NCBI GenBank assembly: GCA_964490765.1
Contig: CAZBDV010000013.1
Coordinates: 1 to 52,995 of the forward strand
DNA length: 52,995 nucleotides
Source: CAZBDV01 sp964490765
GTDB lineage: Bacteria > Cloacimonadota > Cloacimonadia > Cloacimonadales > JAJBBL01
Direction: 5' to 3'
The notes beneath the pieces are model-generated. The model made no database searches, was not told where the DNA came from, and saw only the letters and a list, made by a program, of their open reading frames with translations. Shown piece after piece: positions 7,796-16,923 of this stretch. The position numbers were made by a program, and so were the translations under genes. Numbering within the stretch: position 1 is the stretch's first letter; the number at the start of each line of letters is the position of its first letter.

Positions 7796-8851
7796 ATGGC
7801 TGTATTGAAGTTCAATGGTGTTGGTATTTCAGGGCTTTCAGCTGCTGTGCCAAAAAATATCTATCATAACAGAACAGACAATAAATACTTCGAAAGTGAC
7901 GATGCAGAGAAGATAGTGGAAAAAATCGGAGTAGAAGAGAGAAGAGTGACTGATAGAGATATGTGCTCCTCAGATCTCGGACTGGCTGCTGCTGAAAGGT
8001 TACTCGGCGATATGAATATTGATAGAAGCTCTATTGATGCACTTATATTTGTATCTCAAACCGCTGATTATAGGATTCCTGCAACTGGTATTATTCTTCA
8101 ACATAAACTTGGTTTACCAAAGACTTGTGCCGCCTTTGACGTTAATCTTGGATGTTCCGGCTTTGTTTATGGTCTCAGCATGGCTTATAGTTTTGCTACC
8201 CAGCCGACAGTAGATAGAGTATTATTGATTAATGCAGAGACAAGAACAAAAGTCTACTCTTTCAAAGACAGGAAGACAGGATTTCTTTTTGGTGATGCAG
8301 CTACTGTCTGTCTTGTAGAAAGGGGAGAGATATATGGCGAATCATATTTCAAACTGGACTCTGATGGCTCAAAGGCTGACTATATAATGATCAAGTCAGG
8401 TGGATATAGAAATCCCTGTACTTCGGAATCATTCTTAGAAAAAGAGCAACCTGGCGGATGTTTTCATAGTGATGAACAAGTGCATATGGATGGAGAAGGG
8501 GTATTTGAGTTTGTTATAACAAATGTACCCCGGCATGTCAGAGAAGTACTTAGGTTGAGTCAACTCGAAAAAGAGGAAGTTGACTATTATGTCTTTCATC
8601 AAGCGAACAGGTTTATGAACGAACACGTCCGAAAGATGCTAAAGCTTGAAAAGGAAAAAGTGCCCTACAGTTTTGAGAAATTTGGTAATACTAGCTCTGT
8701 CTCTATTCCTCTAACTATTGCTACTAGCGTGAAAGATAAGTTTGACATACCAAGAAAAATTCTTGTTTCCGGTTTTGGTGTAGGTTTATCTCTGGCCTCA
8801 GCATTTTTTACTTTGAGCACTCCACACATCACTGAATTGATTGAGATATAG
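7796..8851 (+). CDS. 3-oxoacyl-ACP synthase III-like (KAS III) enzyme
   Basis: Condenses an acyl-CoA primer with malonyl-ACP to a 3-oxoacyl-ACP. The Cys-His-Asn catalytic set is visible: Cys in VNLGCSGFVYGL (about residue 119), His in YYVFHQANRFMNEH and Asn in FGNTSSVSIP. The glycine-rich C-terminus (SGFGVGLSLASAFF) is typical of the thiolase fold. At 351 residues it is a normal FabH length. It sits between ACP and an SDR reductase, so the product is probably a short 3-hydroxyacyl-ACP for decorating a sugar; the acceptor is inferred. Confidence 0.92.
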   Translation: MAVLKFNGVGISGLSAAVPKNIYHNRTDNKYFESDDAEKIVEKIGVEERRVTDRDMCSSDLGLAAAERLLGDMNIDRSSIDALIFVSQTADYRIPATGIILQHKLGLPKTCAAFDVNLGCSGFVYGLSMAYSFATQPTVDRVLLINAETRTKVYSFKDRKTGFLFGDAATVCLVERGEIYGESYFKLDSDGSKADYIMIKSGGYRNPCTSESFLEKEQPGGCFHSDEQVHMDGEGVFEFVITNVPRHVREVLRLSQLEKEEVDYYVFHQANRFMNEHVRKMLKLEKEKVPYSFEKFGNTSSVSIPLTIATSVKDKFDIPRKILVSGFGVGLSLASAFFTLSTPHITELIEI

Positions 8852-8860
8852 GTTTGTTAT

Positions 8861-9613
8861 ATGTTGGAACTCAATGACAAAACAGTAATAATATCCGGAG
8901 CTTCATCAGGTATCGGAAGATCCTGTGCAATCAGATGCAGTGAACAGGGAGCAAAAGTAGCTCTGTTAGGAAGAGATGAAAACCGTTTAAAGGAAACCTT
9001 ATTGAAGTTATCAGGCGAAGGGCATAAAATTTATTGTCAGGACCTGGTTGAATATGATAAGCTGAAAGACCTTGTAAGTAGAGTTGTTGAAGATATCGGA
9101 TTTATATCTGGTTTTATACATTCTGCCGGAATAGAAATAGTATTACCGTTGAAGTTAACAGAACCACATCATTTTGAAAGGGCTTTTGCCGTGAATGTTA
9201 TATCCGGATTTGAACTGACAAAACATATAGTTAAGAAAAAGAATATCAATCCTGACGGAGCAAGCATTATATATATTTCCAGCGTAATGGGTATTACAGG
9301 ACAGCCGACTAAAACTGTCTATAGTGCAACAAAGGGTGCCCTGATCTCAGGAACCCGATCCCTTGCTGTAGAACTTGCCCGTTACAACATAAGAGTAAAC
9401 TGTGTGTCACCTGCCGTCGTTAAAACAGGTATGTCTCAAGCAATGATGGATAAAACAACCAGTGATGCCGTGGAAGAGATGATAAAAGCTCATCCTCTCG
9501 GTATTGGACAACCCAAGGATGTAGCGGACACTTGTGTCTTCTTACTTAGTGAATCTGCAAAATGGATAACCGGAACGAATATTGTTATAGATGGCGGATA
9601 TGTTTCATTGTGA
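8861..9613 (+). CDS. SDR-family 3-oxoacyl-ACP reductase (FabG-like)
   Basis: NAD(P)H-dependent reductase, likely converting the KAS III product to 3-hydroxyacyl-ACP. Classical SDR features: cofactor loop SGASSGIGRS (residues 10-19), HSAGIE in place of NNAG, catalytic serine in IYISSVMG, YSATKGA with the Tyr-x-x-x-Lys pair, and the C-terminal ITGTNIVIDGGY signature common to FabG. It starts 9 bases after the KAS III stop. A role as a sugar dehydrogenase is possible from sequence alone, but the ACP/KAS III context favours acyl reduction. Confidence 0.88.
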   Translation: MLELNDKTVIISGASSGIGRSCAIRCSEQGAKVALLGRDENRLKETLLKLSGEGHKIYCQDLVEYDKLKDLVSRVVEDIGFISGFIHSAGIEIVLPLKLTEPHHFERAFAVNVISGFELTKHIVKKKNINPDGASIIYISSVMGITGQPTKTVYSATKGALISGTRSLAVELARYNIRVNCVSPAVVKTGMSQAMMDKTTSDAVEEMIKAHPLGIGQPKDVADTCVFLLSESAKWITGTNIVIDGGYVSL

Positions 9614-9661
9614 ATTAGATTTAAATGACATAGATATAGTTTTGACAATACCGGAGCAATA

Positions 9662-10663
9662 TTGAACTGCACAATTGATAGTGTAGATAAAACAGATTAT
9701 CCAGAATTAGCACAATTCTTGCATCAATTCCCTGATCAGAACCGCACTTTGGATGAATGGCGGCAATTGATTTATTTTCGGTGGGAAGAAAATCCTGCAT
9801 TTTATGAAGGTTTCCCAAGAGGCCTAGTTCTAAGATCGGGATATAAGATAGTTGGATTTATTGGTAATATTCCCACGAGAATGCTATGGAACGGAAAAGA
9901 GACAGTCGTTGTTAATGCTTCGAGTTGGTTTATATTTCCTCAATTCAGGAACTACAGTATAGATCTTTTTTTTAAACGGATGGAGATTATTAAAGACTAT
10001 GTGTACTTCAATTCTACAGCTATTGACGTCGTAAAGAAGCTTTTAACCACCCTTAAATTAAAAAAGTATAATTGTGCTGATTATCTTTATGAGTACTACG
10101 GTTATCCTGGAAAGTATCGAAAATATCCTGTACGAAGAGCTTTACTATTTTTCCACAGGTTTTTGATAAGAATATTGGTTTCATCTCGATCAAGGAGGAA
10201 TTCTTCAATTTCCATCGAACGACTTCAGTCATCAGATATTGGAGATGAGATTAATCTATTGTGGGAAAGAACAAAACAAAAATACCTTTTCACCAATGTA
10301 CGAGATAGCCGATATCTTCGTTGGATATCTAAAAGAATGGAAATCTATTATATCAAACAAGAGAGCAGATTACTTGGGTTTTTTATTATGCATAATTCCG
10401 GATTTAGTTATACTTTGGTGGATATCTGGGGAGAAAATATCACTAAATATGCAGAGCATATCATTCTCTTTCTATTAAGTCAAAACCCTGGCGATAATAT
10501 AAAAATCCCAGCATACGACGATAATGTGATCAAAGCAGGGAAAAGGTGTTTACAGATTCCCAGGAAAAAAGAATATGGAGGGTTTTACTATAGTGGTAAT
10601 AACTCTTCCTTGCTTCAGGATAATAGTTTTTTAACTATGCTTCAAGGGGATTATGGGTTATAA
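9662..10663 (+). CDS. GNAT-fold acyltransferase-like protein
   Basis: Probable acyl-CoA/ACP N-acyltransferase; the candidate that moves the acyl chain from the preceding ACP module onto an amino sugar. The N-terminal part resembles GNAT proteins (FRWEENPAFYEGFPRG, then a strand-rich GYKIVGFIGNIPTRM region). The start codon is TTG with GGAG five bases upstream; no closer ATG exists. 333 residues, no membrane helix. It follows the SDR gene by 48 bases. The GNAT call is from pattern recognition and is moderate; the role in acyl transfer is inferred from context. Confidence 0.62.
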   Translation: MNCTIDSVDKTDYPELAQFLHQFPDQNRTLDEWRQLIYFRWEENPAFYEGFPRGLVLRSGYKIVGFIGNIPTRMLWNGKETVVVNASSWFIFPQFRNYSIDLFFKRMEIIKDYVYFNSTAIDVVKKLLTTLKLKKYNCADYLYEYYGYPGKYRKYPVRRALLFFHRFLIRILVSSRSRRNSSISIERLQSSDIGDEINLLWERTKQKYLFTNVRDSRYLRWISKRMEIYYIKQESRLLGFFIMHNSGFSYTLVDIWGENITKYAEHIILFLLSQNPGDNIKIPAYDDNVIKAGKRCLQIPRKKEYGGFYYSGNNSSLLQDNSFLTMLQGDYGL

Positions 10664-11276
10664 ACATCTAATCTACTAACAGTATTGATTAATCATTGTT
10701 TTTGTAGCCAATGGTTAGTCTACTATAATTTTGGAATCATTTTCTCTTAGCAAGTTTCTACTCACTTATAGATTAACACTTTATGTTTTCTGTTAACTGG
10801 TAGCTATTAACTCCTTCTTCCTTGCTTAGCTTCCAATGGACTTGCTTAAGCAACCTATGGTGTTTCCATTGTAAATCGTACATTGTACATCCTACATTGC
10901 TTCGCTCCTTGGATTTCCTTTCGAAGCTAAGCTCCCATTGGATATCTAAATTAATTGGCATAGTGTGTCCTCCCAGTCGGCAAGGTGCCGACTATATTTC
11001 TTTCCAATGGAAAACCTATGAACATAAACACAAGATAGATTTGATTGAATATTTTAACCTTAACCTCAAACTTTGCCTTATCCTTATCCTCAACCTCTGG
11101 AGTATTTTAATGACTTATCAAAAGAAGATGCCCTGAGACGTGAGAAATATTTCAAAACCTACCATGGAAGAATGTTTATTAAGAAGTGATTAAAATCATA
11201 TTTTATGCTGCTCAATTCGGATTCCATCAATCCCGAAAAGTGAGAATAATATAGAGTAATACAGAGGAACTGAAAA
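10664..11276 (+). other. 613-bp intergenic stretch with repeats and a GIY-YIG remnant
   Basis: Holds a TAACTGGTAGCTATTAAC module near 10792-10812, CTTCCAATGGACTTGCT at 10830-10846, a TACATTGTACATCCTACATT module at about 10878-10900, a second adaptor-like CTCCCATTGGATATC near 10932, and an AACCTTAACCTC short-period module at 11055-11098. It ends in a decayed GIY-YIG nuclease fragment, listed separately. No intact gene is visible. Confidence 0.7.
11103..11242 (+). pseudogene. Remnant of a GIY-YIG endonuclease C-terminus
   Basis: In the frame of 11103 the translation is YFNDLSKEDALRREKYFK, then TYHGRMFIKK, a TGA stop, then LKSYF. This matches the characteristic C-terminal end of small UvrC-like GIY-YIG proteins (EALRREKYLK, then a G-x-x-FIKKRLKSYF ending). 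The TGA falls where the family has arginine, and the catalytic N-terminal half is missing, replaced by an AACCTTAACCTC repeat module. Family recognition is from memory of this strongly conserved ending. Confidence 0.7.
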
Positions 11277-12353
11277 ATGAATTATCTAATAACTGGAGGA
11301 GCGGGCTTCATCGGCTCAAACTTCATTCATTATCTTTTCAAAAGACCGGGGTTTTCCGGAAAGGTCATCAATGTAGATAAACTAAGCTATGCGGGTAACC
11401 CAAATAATCTGAAGAGCATAGACAAAGAGTTTGGTGGTTCCCGCTACTTCTTTGAAAAAGTAGATATCTGTAACAATCAGGCAATAGGCAAGATCTTTCA
11501 AGAGCATAAACCGGATGTTATTGTTAATTTTGCTGCTGAGTCTCATGTTGATCGGTCTATTGATGGTCCTATGGAGTTCATCAATACGAATATCGTCGGT
11601 ACTGCTGTCTTGTTACAGAACGCATTACATTATTACCGAGAACTCGATAACGAGAGGCAAGAACGTTTTCGTTTTCATCATGTTTCCACCGATGAAGTTT
11701 ATGGTTCGCTGGGAGATGAAGGTCTTTTCGAAGAAACGACCCCTTATGATCCGAGTTCACCCTATTCAGCTTCTAAAGCATCTTCTGATCACCTGGTCCG
11801 TGTCTGGAAAAGAACTTTCGGATTGCCGGTTCTGATCACCAATTGCTCCAATAATTATGGAGCTTATCAATTCCCCGAAAAACTCATCCCATTGATGATC
11901 CTTAACTGTCTGTCTCATAAACCTCTCCCTGTTTACGGAAAGGGTTTGAATGTCCGAGACTGGCTCTTTGTTGAAGATCATTGTGAAGCTATTGACGTGG
12001 TAATCAGAGAGGGAGATGTTGGAGAAACCTACAACATTGGTGGCCACAACGAGATTCGTAATATCGATATTGTTATTCATATCTGTCAAATACTAGATGA
12101 TCTAAGGCCTTCTGATAAACATAAATCATATACTGAATTAATAACCTATGTTCAGGATCGTCCCGGCCATGATCTCCGATATGCTATTGATGCTTCCAAG
12201 ATACAAAGGGAACTCGGCTGGAAACCGAAAGAGACCTTCGAAACCGGCATCCGCAAAACTATCCAGTGGTATCTCGACAATGATGATTGGTGGAAGGATA
12301 TTCAAGAGAGGAAGTATCAGCAGGAGCGATTAGGGCTTGGAGCTAAGAGCTGA
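11277..12353 (+). CDS. rfbB: dTDP-glucose 4,6-dehydratase
   Basis: Converts dTDP-glucose to dTDP-4-keto-6-deoxyglucose. Extended SDR with GGAGFIGSN (residues 7-15), FAAESHVDRSIDGP, HHVSTDEVYGSLG (Thr-Asp-Glu catalytic triad) and YSASKASSDHLVR (Tyr-x-x-x-Lys), then NCSNNYGAYQFPEKLIP, all diagnostic of RmlB. 358 residues is the normal length. The last codons (GLGAKS and the stop) lie in a GAGCTAA-type repeat, so the original C-terminus has been overwritten or extended. RmlA and RmlC follow about 2 kb downstream. Confidence 0.96.
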   Translation: MNYLITGGAGFIGSNFIHYLFKRPGFSGKVINVDKLSYAGNPNNLKSIDKEFGGSRYFFEKVDICNNQAIGKIFQEHKPDVIVNFAAESHVDRSIDGPMEFINTNIVGTAVLLQNALHYYRELDNERQERFRFHHVSTDEVYGSLGDEGLFEETTPYDPSSPYSASKASSDHLVRVWKRTFGLPVLITNCSNNYGAYQFPEKLIPLMILNCLSHKPLPVYGKGLNVRDWLFVEDHCEAIDVVIREGDVGETYNIGGHNEIRNIDIVIHICQILDDLRPSDKHKSYTELITYVQDRPGHDLRYAIDASKIQRELGWKPKETFETGIRKTIQWYLDNDDWWKDIQERKYQQERLGLGAKS

Positions 12354-12385
12354 GAGCAAAGAGCTAAGGGCTGAGAGCGGAGAGA
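12338..12385 (+). repeat. Left arm of S23 cassette 2 (GAGCTAA module)
   Basis: A purine-rich module of about 7-bp period (GAGCTAAGAGCTGAGAGCAAA and variants). It covers the last codons of rfbB and supplies GCGGAGAG as the ribosome-binding sequence of the S23 gene. The related complementary module (GCTCTAAGCACTTAGCCC) is on the other side of the S23 gene. Confidence 0.8.
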
Positions 12386-12742
12386 ATGTTTAGGTTTGAA
12401 GGTTTAGACATCTGGCGAAAAGCAATAGATCTTTCTGATAGACTTTTTGATATCGCTGATAAGTCAGATAAGTTGAAGTATTATAGATTTTCTGAGCAAC
12501 TTCCAGCTGCAGCAACGAGTATAACAAATAACATAGCAGAAGGCTCTGCTTCTAATCATAATAAGGAGTTCTCACAATTTCTTAATATATCGAGAAGATC
12601 GGTATTTGAATGTGTAAATATCTTAATCATTTATAATCGCAGGGGTATAATCAGTTTGGCTGAGTTAGAAGAGTTGAAAGAAGAGTTATTGAGTATTAGC
12701 AAAATGATTTCTGCTTTCAGAAAGACGTTACTGATGAAGTAA
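12386..12742 (+). CDS. S23/IVP four-helix-bundle protein, copy 2
   Basis: Has the family's N-terminal motif (GLDIWRKAIDLSDRLF) and a divergent central motif (LPAAATSITNNIAEGSAS, then NKEFSQFLNIS). 118 residues. It lies between rfbB and the Wzx flippase gene, enclosed by inverted short-period arms (12338-12385 and 12758-12806). This matches the layout of 23S rRNA intervening sequences, where the reading frame sits in the loop of a long stem. No role in sugar metabolism is expected. Confidence 0.88.
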   Translation: MFRFEGLDIWRKAIDLSDRLFDIADKSDKLKYYRFSEQLPAAATSITNNIAEGSASNHNKEFSQFLNISRRSVFECVNILIIYNRRGIISLAELEELKEELLSISKMISAFRKTLLMK

Positions 12743-12757
12743 TTTTTCCTTTTACTC

Positions 12758-12806
12758 TTTGCTCTAAGCACTTAGCCCTATGCTCTACACCCCTTGCTCT
12801 CAACCC
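12758..12806 (-). repeat. Right arm of S23 cassette 2
   Basis: Pyrimidine-rich on the plus strand (CTCTTTGCTCTAAGCACTTA and on to CTTGCTCTCAACCC). Its reverse complement has the same GAGCTAA/GAGCAAAGAG words as the left arm, so the two can pair imperfectly around the S23 gene. Confidence 0.75.
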
Positions 12807-12820
12807 AAACCTTAACTTAA

Positions 12821-14278
12821 ATGACACTTAAACATCAAACTGTATCCGGATTAAGTTGGAGTTTTATCGAGAACATTTCGACAAATGGTATAGCATTCAT
12901 TTTCGGCATTATCATGGCCAGATTGCTCACTCCGGCAGAATTTGGCCTATTTGGGATGACTTTAGTTTTTATAGCATTCTTTGAACCTTTTGTATCAAGC
13001 GGGTTACCAAGTGCCTTGATAAGAAAAACAGACTGCACCCAAGCAGACCTCTCAACAGTGTTTTATTATAATTTGGCCATTAGTATTGCAGTATATATTA
13101 TATTATTCATCTTTGCGGGAGCAATAAGTGTTTTTTTTAACGAACCCCAAATAAAACCAATCATACGCTTATCCGGATTGATATTAATATTAAGGTCCTT
13201 ATCCATTGTTCAGAGAACAATGTTAATGAAAAAAATTAATTTCAAGTTGCTGGCAAAAATCTCGATCTTATCTTCTGTTGTGTCAGGCATCACAGCGATT
13301 TATCTAGCTTATCACGGATTTGGAGTTTGGAGTCTGGTAACAAAACAGTTATTAATTGCTTTTATCAGTATGTTGTTGTTATTCTACTGGAATCGATGGA
13401 TGCCTTCTTTTGTGTTTTGTGTCGAATCTTTCAAACAGATGTTTTCATTTGGGTGGAAGCTTTTAGTCAGCGGTTTTTTAAACACTGTGCAAAGAAATGT
13501 GGTATCGATTGTTATTGGGAAGTTTTATGCCGCATCAGATCTTGGTTTTTATACGAGAGCCGAGAGGTTTAAGAATCTATTATCTCAAAACATAACTATT
13601 GTTGTCCAAAAAGTTACTTATCCTGCTTTATCCTCTATTCAGGATAACACATTGAGACTAAAAACAGCCTATCGGAAATTAATAAAAAGCATAATGCTAA
13701 TTACTTTGGTTCCATTGGTAAGTTTAGCGGCCATTTCTAGAACACTTACTATCACTTTAATTGGCGATCAGTGGTTACCTTCCGTACCGTACCTTCGCTT
13801 ACTTTGTTTTGTTGGGATTTTTGTGCCCCTGATAGCAGTAAACTCTAATATGCTTTTAGTTCAGGGTAGAAGTGACATCGTATTGAAGATCAACCTGGCA
13901 AGCAAGCTATTGCTTGTACCGGTCGTTTTATCAGGTATCTTGTTCAGTATAGATGTAATGATAATCGGTATGATAGTTCATTCAATTGCCATATTTTTTA
14001 TATATAGTCACTGGAGCGGTAAGTTTATTAGCTATACATCATTTGATCAGTTGTCTGATATTTTTCCTTCCTTTTTGCTATCAGTGACAGTAGGAATTCT
14101 TGTTTTTTCTTTCGATCTTTTGCTGACAACACCTCCTCTTATTACTTTGGTGACACAGTGTGTTGTCTTTACGGTAGCTACATTAGGACTAACGGAACTA
14201 TTTGGCATGAAGGATTATTTATATATCAAAGATGTATTTATGGAAAAGGTATTTCATGTATTTAGCAAAACCAAGTAA
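12821..14278 (+). CDS. wzx: Polysaccharide flippase, MOP superfamily (Wzx/WzxC type)
   Basis: Flips lipid-linked repeat units across the inner membrane. The protein is highly hydrophobic with roughly 12-14 predicted helices over 485 residues. The N-terminal TLKHQTVSGLSWSFIENISTN and ARLLTPAEFGLFGM segment is typical of the WzxC/LPS export branch of the MOP family, as is RAERFKNLLSQNI in the middle. It is the only flippase in the window and pairs with the polymerase at 25854. Confidence 0.93.
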   Translation: MTLKHQTVSGLSWSFIENISTNGIAFIFGIIMARLLTPAEFGLFGMTLVFIAFFEPFVSSGLPSALIRKTDCTQADLSTVFYYNLAISIAVYIILFIFAGAISVFFNEPQIKPIIRLSGLILILRSLSIVQRTMLMKKINFKLLAKISILSSVVSGITAIYLAYHGFGVWSLVTKQLLIAFISMLLLFYWNRWMPSFVFCVESFKQMFSFGWKLLVSGFLNTVQRNVVSIVIGKFYAASDLGFYTRAERFKNLLSQNITIVVQKVTYPALSSIQDNTLRLKTAYRKLIKSIMLITLVPLVSLAAISRTLTITLIGDQWLPSVPYLRLLCFVGIFVPLIAVNSNMLLVQGRSDIVLKINLASKLLLVPVVLSGILFSIDVMIIGMIVHSIAIFFIYSHWSGKFISYTSFDQLSDIFPSFLLSVTVGILVFSFDLLLTTPPLITLVTQCVVFTVATLGLTELFGMKDYLYIKDVFMEKVFHVFSKTK

Positions 14279-14351
14279 CTATCAAAGAATTTTAAAACAT
14301 TGTGAAATCATACGCAATAAACGAAGAAATTGAATATAGCAGGAGTAAATT

Positions 14352-15239
14352 ATGAAGGGTATCATATTAGCCGGAGGTGCAGGATCACGAATGTATCCAA
14401 CGTCATTGTGTTATAGTAAACAATTGGTGATGATCTATGACAAACCGATGATCTATTATCCATTGTCTACTCTGATGTTGGGCGGTATTAAAGATGTTCT
14501 GATCATATCGAACAAAGAAACAATACCTTTTTATCAAAATCTTTTTCAAGACGGCTCTCACCTGGGAGTTGGTATATCCTATGCTGTTCAGCCAGAGCCA
14601 AAAGGTATAGCGGAAGCTTTTATTATCGGGAAGAAATTTATCGGTAAAGATGATGTAACATTGATCTTGGGAGACAATATTTTCTACGGTAAAATGGATT
14701 TCATTAGAAAAGCAATTAATAGAAACAATGGAGCTACTGTTTTTGGGTACTATGTTAAGGATCCAAAACGTTACGGAGTGGTTGAGTTCGACGATCAGGG
14801 AAAAGCTCTTTCAATCGAAGAAAAGCCGCTGAAGCCAAAATCGAATTATGCTGTAGTAGGGTTATATGTCTATGATAATGATGTAATAGAAATTGCCGAA
14901 AATCTTAAACCTTCAGGCAGGGGGGAATTAGAGATAACAGATCTCAACAATCAGTATTTGAAAAGAGGTAAATTGAATGTTGACCTGATAGGCAGAGGTA
15001 TTGCCTGGCTTGATACTGGAACTCCTGATGCACTTCTTGATGCATCTACTTTCATCGGAGCCATTGAGAAAAGGCAGGGGCTGAAAGTTGCCTGTCTGGA
15101 AGAGGTGTCATATATGATGAGATATCTGGATATTAAAGGGCTTAGATCAGCAATAGAAATAATACCTAATTCAGATTACAGATCATATCTTGAGAATATA
15201 TTGGAAAATCATAATCTATATGAGCAATATCAGATATGA
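14352..15239 (+). CDS. rfbA: Glucose-1-phosphate thymidylyltransferase
   Basis: Makes dTDP-glucose from dTTP and glucose-1-phosphate, feeding RmlB. The nucleotidyltransferase signature is clear: GGAGSRMYPTSLCYSKQLVM with YDKPMIYYPLSTLML, then EPKGIAEAFIIG, LGDNIFYG, FGYYVKDPKRYGVVEFD and WLDTGTPDALLDAS. 295 residues is standard. GCAGGAG lies 7 bases upstream of the ATG. The first base-pairing loop has SR in place of the usual TR. The gene overlaps the following rfbC by 4 bp. Confidence 0.96.
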   Translation: MKGIILAGGAGSRMYPTSLCYSKQLVMIYDKPMIYYPLSTLMLGGIKDVLIISNKETIPFYQNLFQDGSHLGVGISYAVQPEPKGIAEAFIIGKKFIGKDDVTLILGDNIFYGKMDFIRKAINRNNGATVFGYYVKDPKRYGVVEFDDQGKALSIEEKPLKPKSNYAVVGLYVYDNDVIEIAENLKPSGRGELEITDLNNQYLKRGKLNVDLIGRGIAWLDTGTPDALLDASTFIGAIEKRQGLKVACLEEVSYMMRYLDIKGLRSAIEIIPNSDYRSYLENILENHNLYEQYQI

Positions 15240-15796
15240 AGTTATATACTTTAGAATTACCGGGGTTGATACTGTTTGAACAGGAAATTTATTCAGATAA
15301 AAGAGGTTACTTTCAGGAAGTTTATCACTTTGAGAAGTATCAAAAGTATTTACCCGCGGGAACTGTTTTCGTACAGGATAATCTATCTTATTCCAGATAT
15401 GGTACAATAAGAGGGCTACATTTTCAGAAAGAACCATATGCTCAAGCGAAATTAGTCAGGTGCACAATGGGCAAGATTCTCGATGTAGCTGTTGATATCA
15501 GAAGAAATTCTCTAACATTTGGAAAGCATATTTCCGTTGATCTATCAGACGAAAATCATTTACAGTTGTTCATCCCGAAGGGGTTTGCTCATGGATTTTC
15601 AGTACTAAGTGATTATGCTATTGTTGAATACAAGTGCGATGAATTATATCATTCCGAATTTGATGCTGGAATCAGATATGACGACACAACGATTGGGATT
15701 GACTGGAAGATTAATCTTAATAAGTGTATTCTGTCGGCCAAAGATAAGAAATTACCATTACTAAATGAATTTTTTGAAAGTATGGAGGAGATTTGA
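15236..15796 (+). CDS. rfbC: dTDP-4-dehydrorhamnose 3,5-epimerase
   Basis: Cupin-fold epimerase acting on dTDP-4-keto-6-deoxyglucose. Visible motifs: YSDKRGYFQEVYH, TIRGLHFQ (catalytic His), KILDVAVDIRRNSLTFGK and FIPKGFAHGFSVLSD, all as in RmlC. 186 residues. It overlaps rfbA (ATGA) and overlaps the next aminotransferase (TTGA). No RmlD reductase follows; an aminotransferase does instead, so the product may be a 4-amino rather than a rhamnose sugar. That pathway reading is inference. Confidence 0.93.
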   Translation: MKLYTLELPGLILFEQEIYSDKRGYFQEVYHFEKYQKYLPAGTVFVQDNLSYSRYGTIRGLHFQKEPYAQAKLVRCTMGKILDVAVDIRRNSLTFGKHISVDLSDENHLQLFIPKGFAHGFSVLSDYAIVEYKCDELYHSEFDAGIRYDDTTIGIDWKINLNKCILSAKDKKLPLLNEFFESMEEI

Positions 15797-16899
15797 TACC
15801 TGTTTACAGACCTTATCATGATGAACTTGAGATAAAGTATCTTAAAGAAGTAATTGAGTCAGGTTGGTGGGGTCTTGGCCCCAAAACTGCGGAGTTTGAG
15901 AAGAAGTATGCTGAATATATAGGTGTAGATTATGCGTTAGGATTGAATTCTGCTACCGCAGCACTTCATCTGGCACTTATGTGTCTGGATGTATCTGGAT
16001 ATGAAGTAATCACACCATCCATGACTTTTGTCTCAACAAACCATGCTATATTATATAATGGGGGAATACCTGTTTTCTGTGATATTGAGCCTGAAAATTT
16101 GAATGTAACTGCTGAAGAGATAGAGAAGTTAATTACTGAAAAAACTAAAGCGATAATCGTAGTGCATTACGGTGGATATGCCTGTGATATGGACCCGATA
16201 ATGGATCTGGCGGTAAAACATAATCTTTATGTTATTGAGGATTGTGCCCATGCCTGTGGTGGAAAATATAAGGACAAGATGTTAGGTTCGATAGGACATT
16301 TTGGTGCATTCAGTTTCCAGGCAGTAAAGAATCTTGCTACTGGTGATGGAGGGATGCTAACGACTAGTAACAAAGAATGGTCTGATAGAATAAAAAGACT
16401 ACGTTGGGTAGGTATTTCCAAAGATACATTCGACCGGGGAGCAGGTAATAGCTATGACTGGTTTTATGATGTTACGGAACTCGGTTATAAGTACCATATG
16501 AATGATATCACTGCTGCGATAGGTCTAGCTCAGTTGGAAAAGCTTGAATGGATGAATGATAAAAGACGATTTTGGTCTGATAGATACAGAGATGCTTTCA
16601 AAGAGATTTCTGCAATCAAGTGTCCTCCAATAAAGGACTATGTGTTTCCCGCTTGTCACAACTTTGTTATCAAAACAGAAAGAAGAGATGAATTGCGAAC
16701 TTATCTAATGGAGAAAGGCATAACTACAGGAGTTCATTATTATCCTAATCATCTTTTTGATATGTATAAACCATATTACAGGAAGCTTCCTGTCACAGAA
16801 AGTATATGGAATGAGTTGATAACTTTGCCATTGTATCCATCAATGAACGAAGAAGAAGGAAATCTCGTTATCGAATCAATAAAGAGTTTCTACTGCTGA
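15793..16899 (+). CDS. DegT/DnrJ/EryC1/StrS sugar aminotransferase 1
   Basis: PLP-dependent transfer of an amino group to a keto-sugar nucleotide. The fold-type I signature is present: GLNSATAALHLAL (phosphate binding), VIEDCAHACGG (Asp and His/Ala at the cofactor ring) and FSFQAVKNLATGDGGM with the Schiff-base lysine. 368 residues. The TTG start is coupled to rfbC through a 4-bp overlap, so the likely substrate is the dTDP-4-keto-6-deoxy-sugar made by RfbB/RfbC. Which carbon is aminated cannot be told from the sequence. Confidence 0.9.
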   Translation: MIPVYRPYHDELEIKYLKEVIESGWWGLGPKTAEFEKKYAEYIGVDYALGLNSATAALHLALMCLDVSGYEVITPSMTFVSTNHAILYNGGIPVFCDIEPENLNVTAEEIEKLITEKTKAIIVVHYGGYACDMDPIMDLAVKHNLYVIEDCAHACGGKYKDKMLGSIGHFGAFSFQAVKNLATGDGGMLTTSNKEWSDRIKRLRWVGISKDTFDRGAGNSYDWFYDVTELGYKYHMNDITAAIGLAQLEKLEWMNDKRRFWSDRYRDAFKEISAIKCPPIKDYVFPACHNFVIKTERRDELRTYLMEKGITTGVHYYPNHLFDMYKPYYRKLPVTESIWNELITLPLYPSMNEEEGNLVIESIKSFYC

Positions 16900-16923
16900 A
16901 TAAAATAATATGGATTGAATAAT

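Noticed and set aside
15216..15437. Minus-strand open frame across the rfbA/rfbC junction
   Set aside because: Shadow of two well-supported overlapping plus-strand genes.
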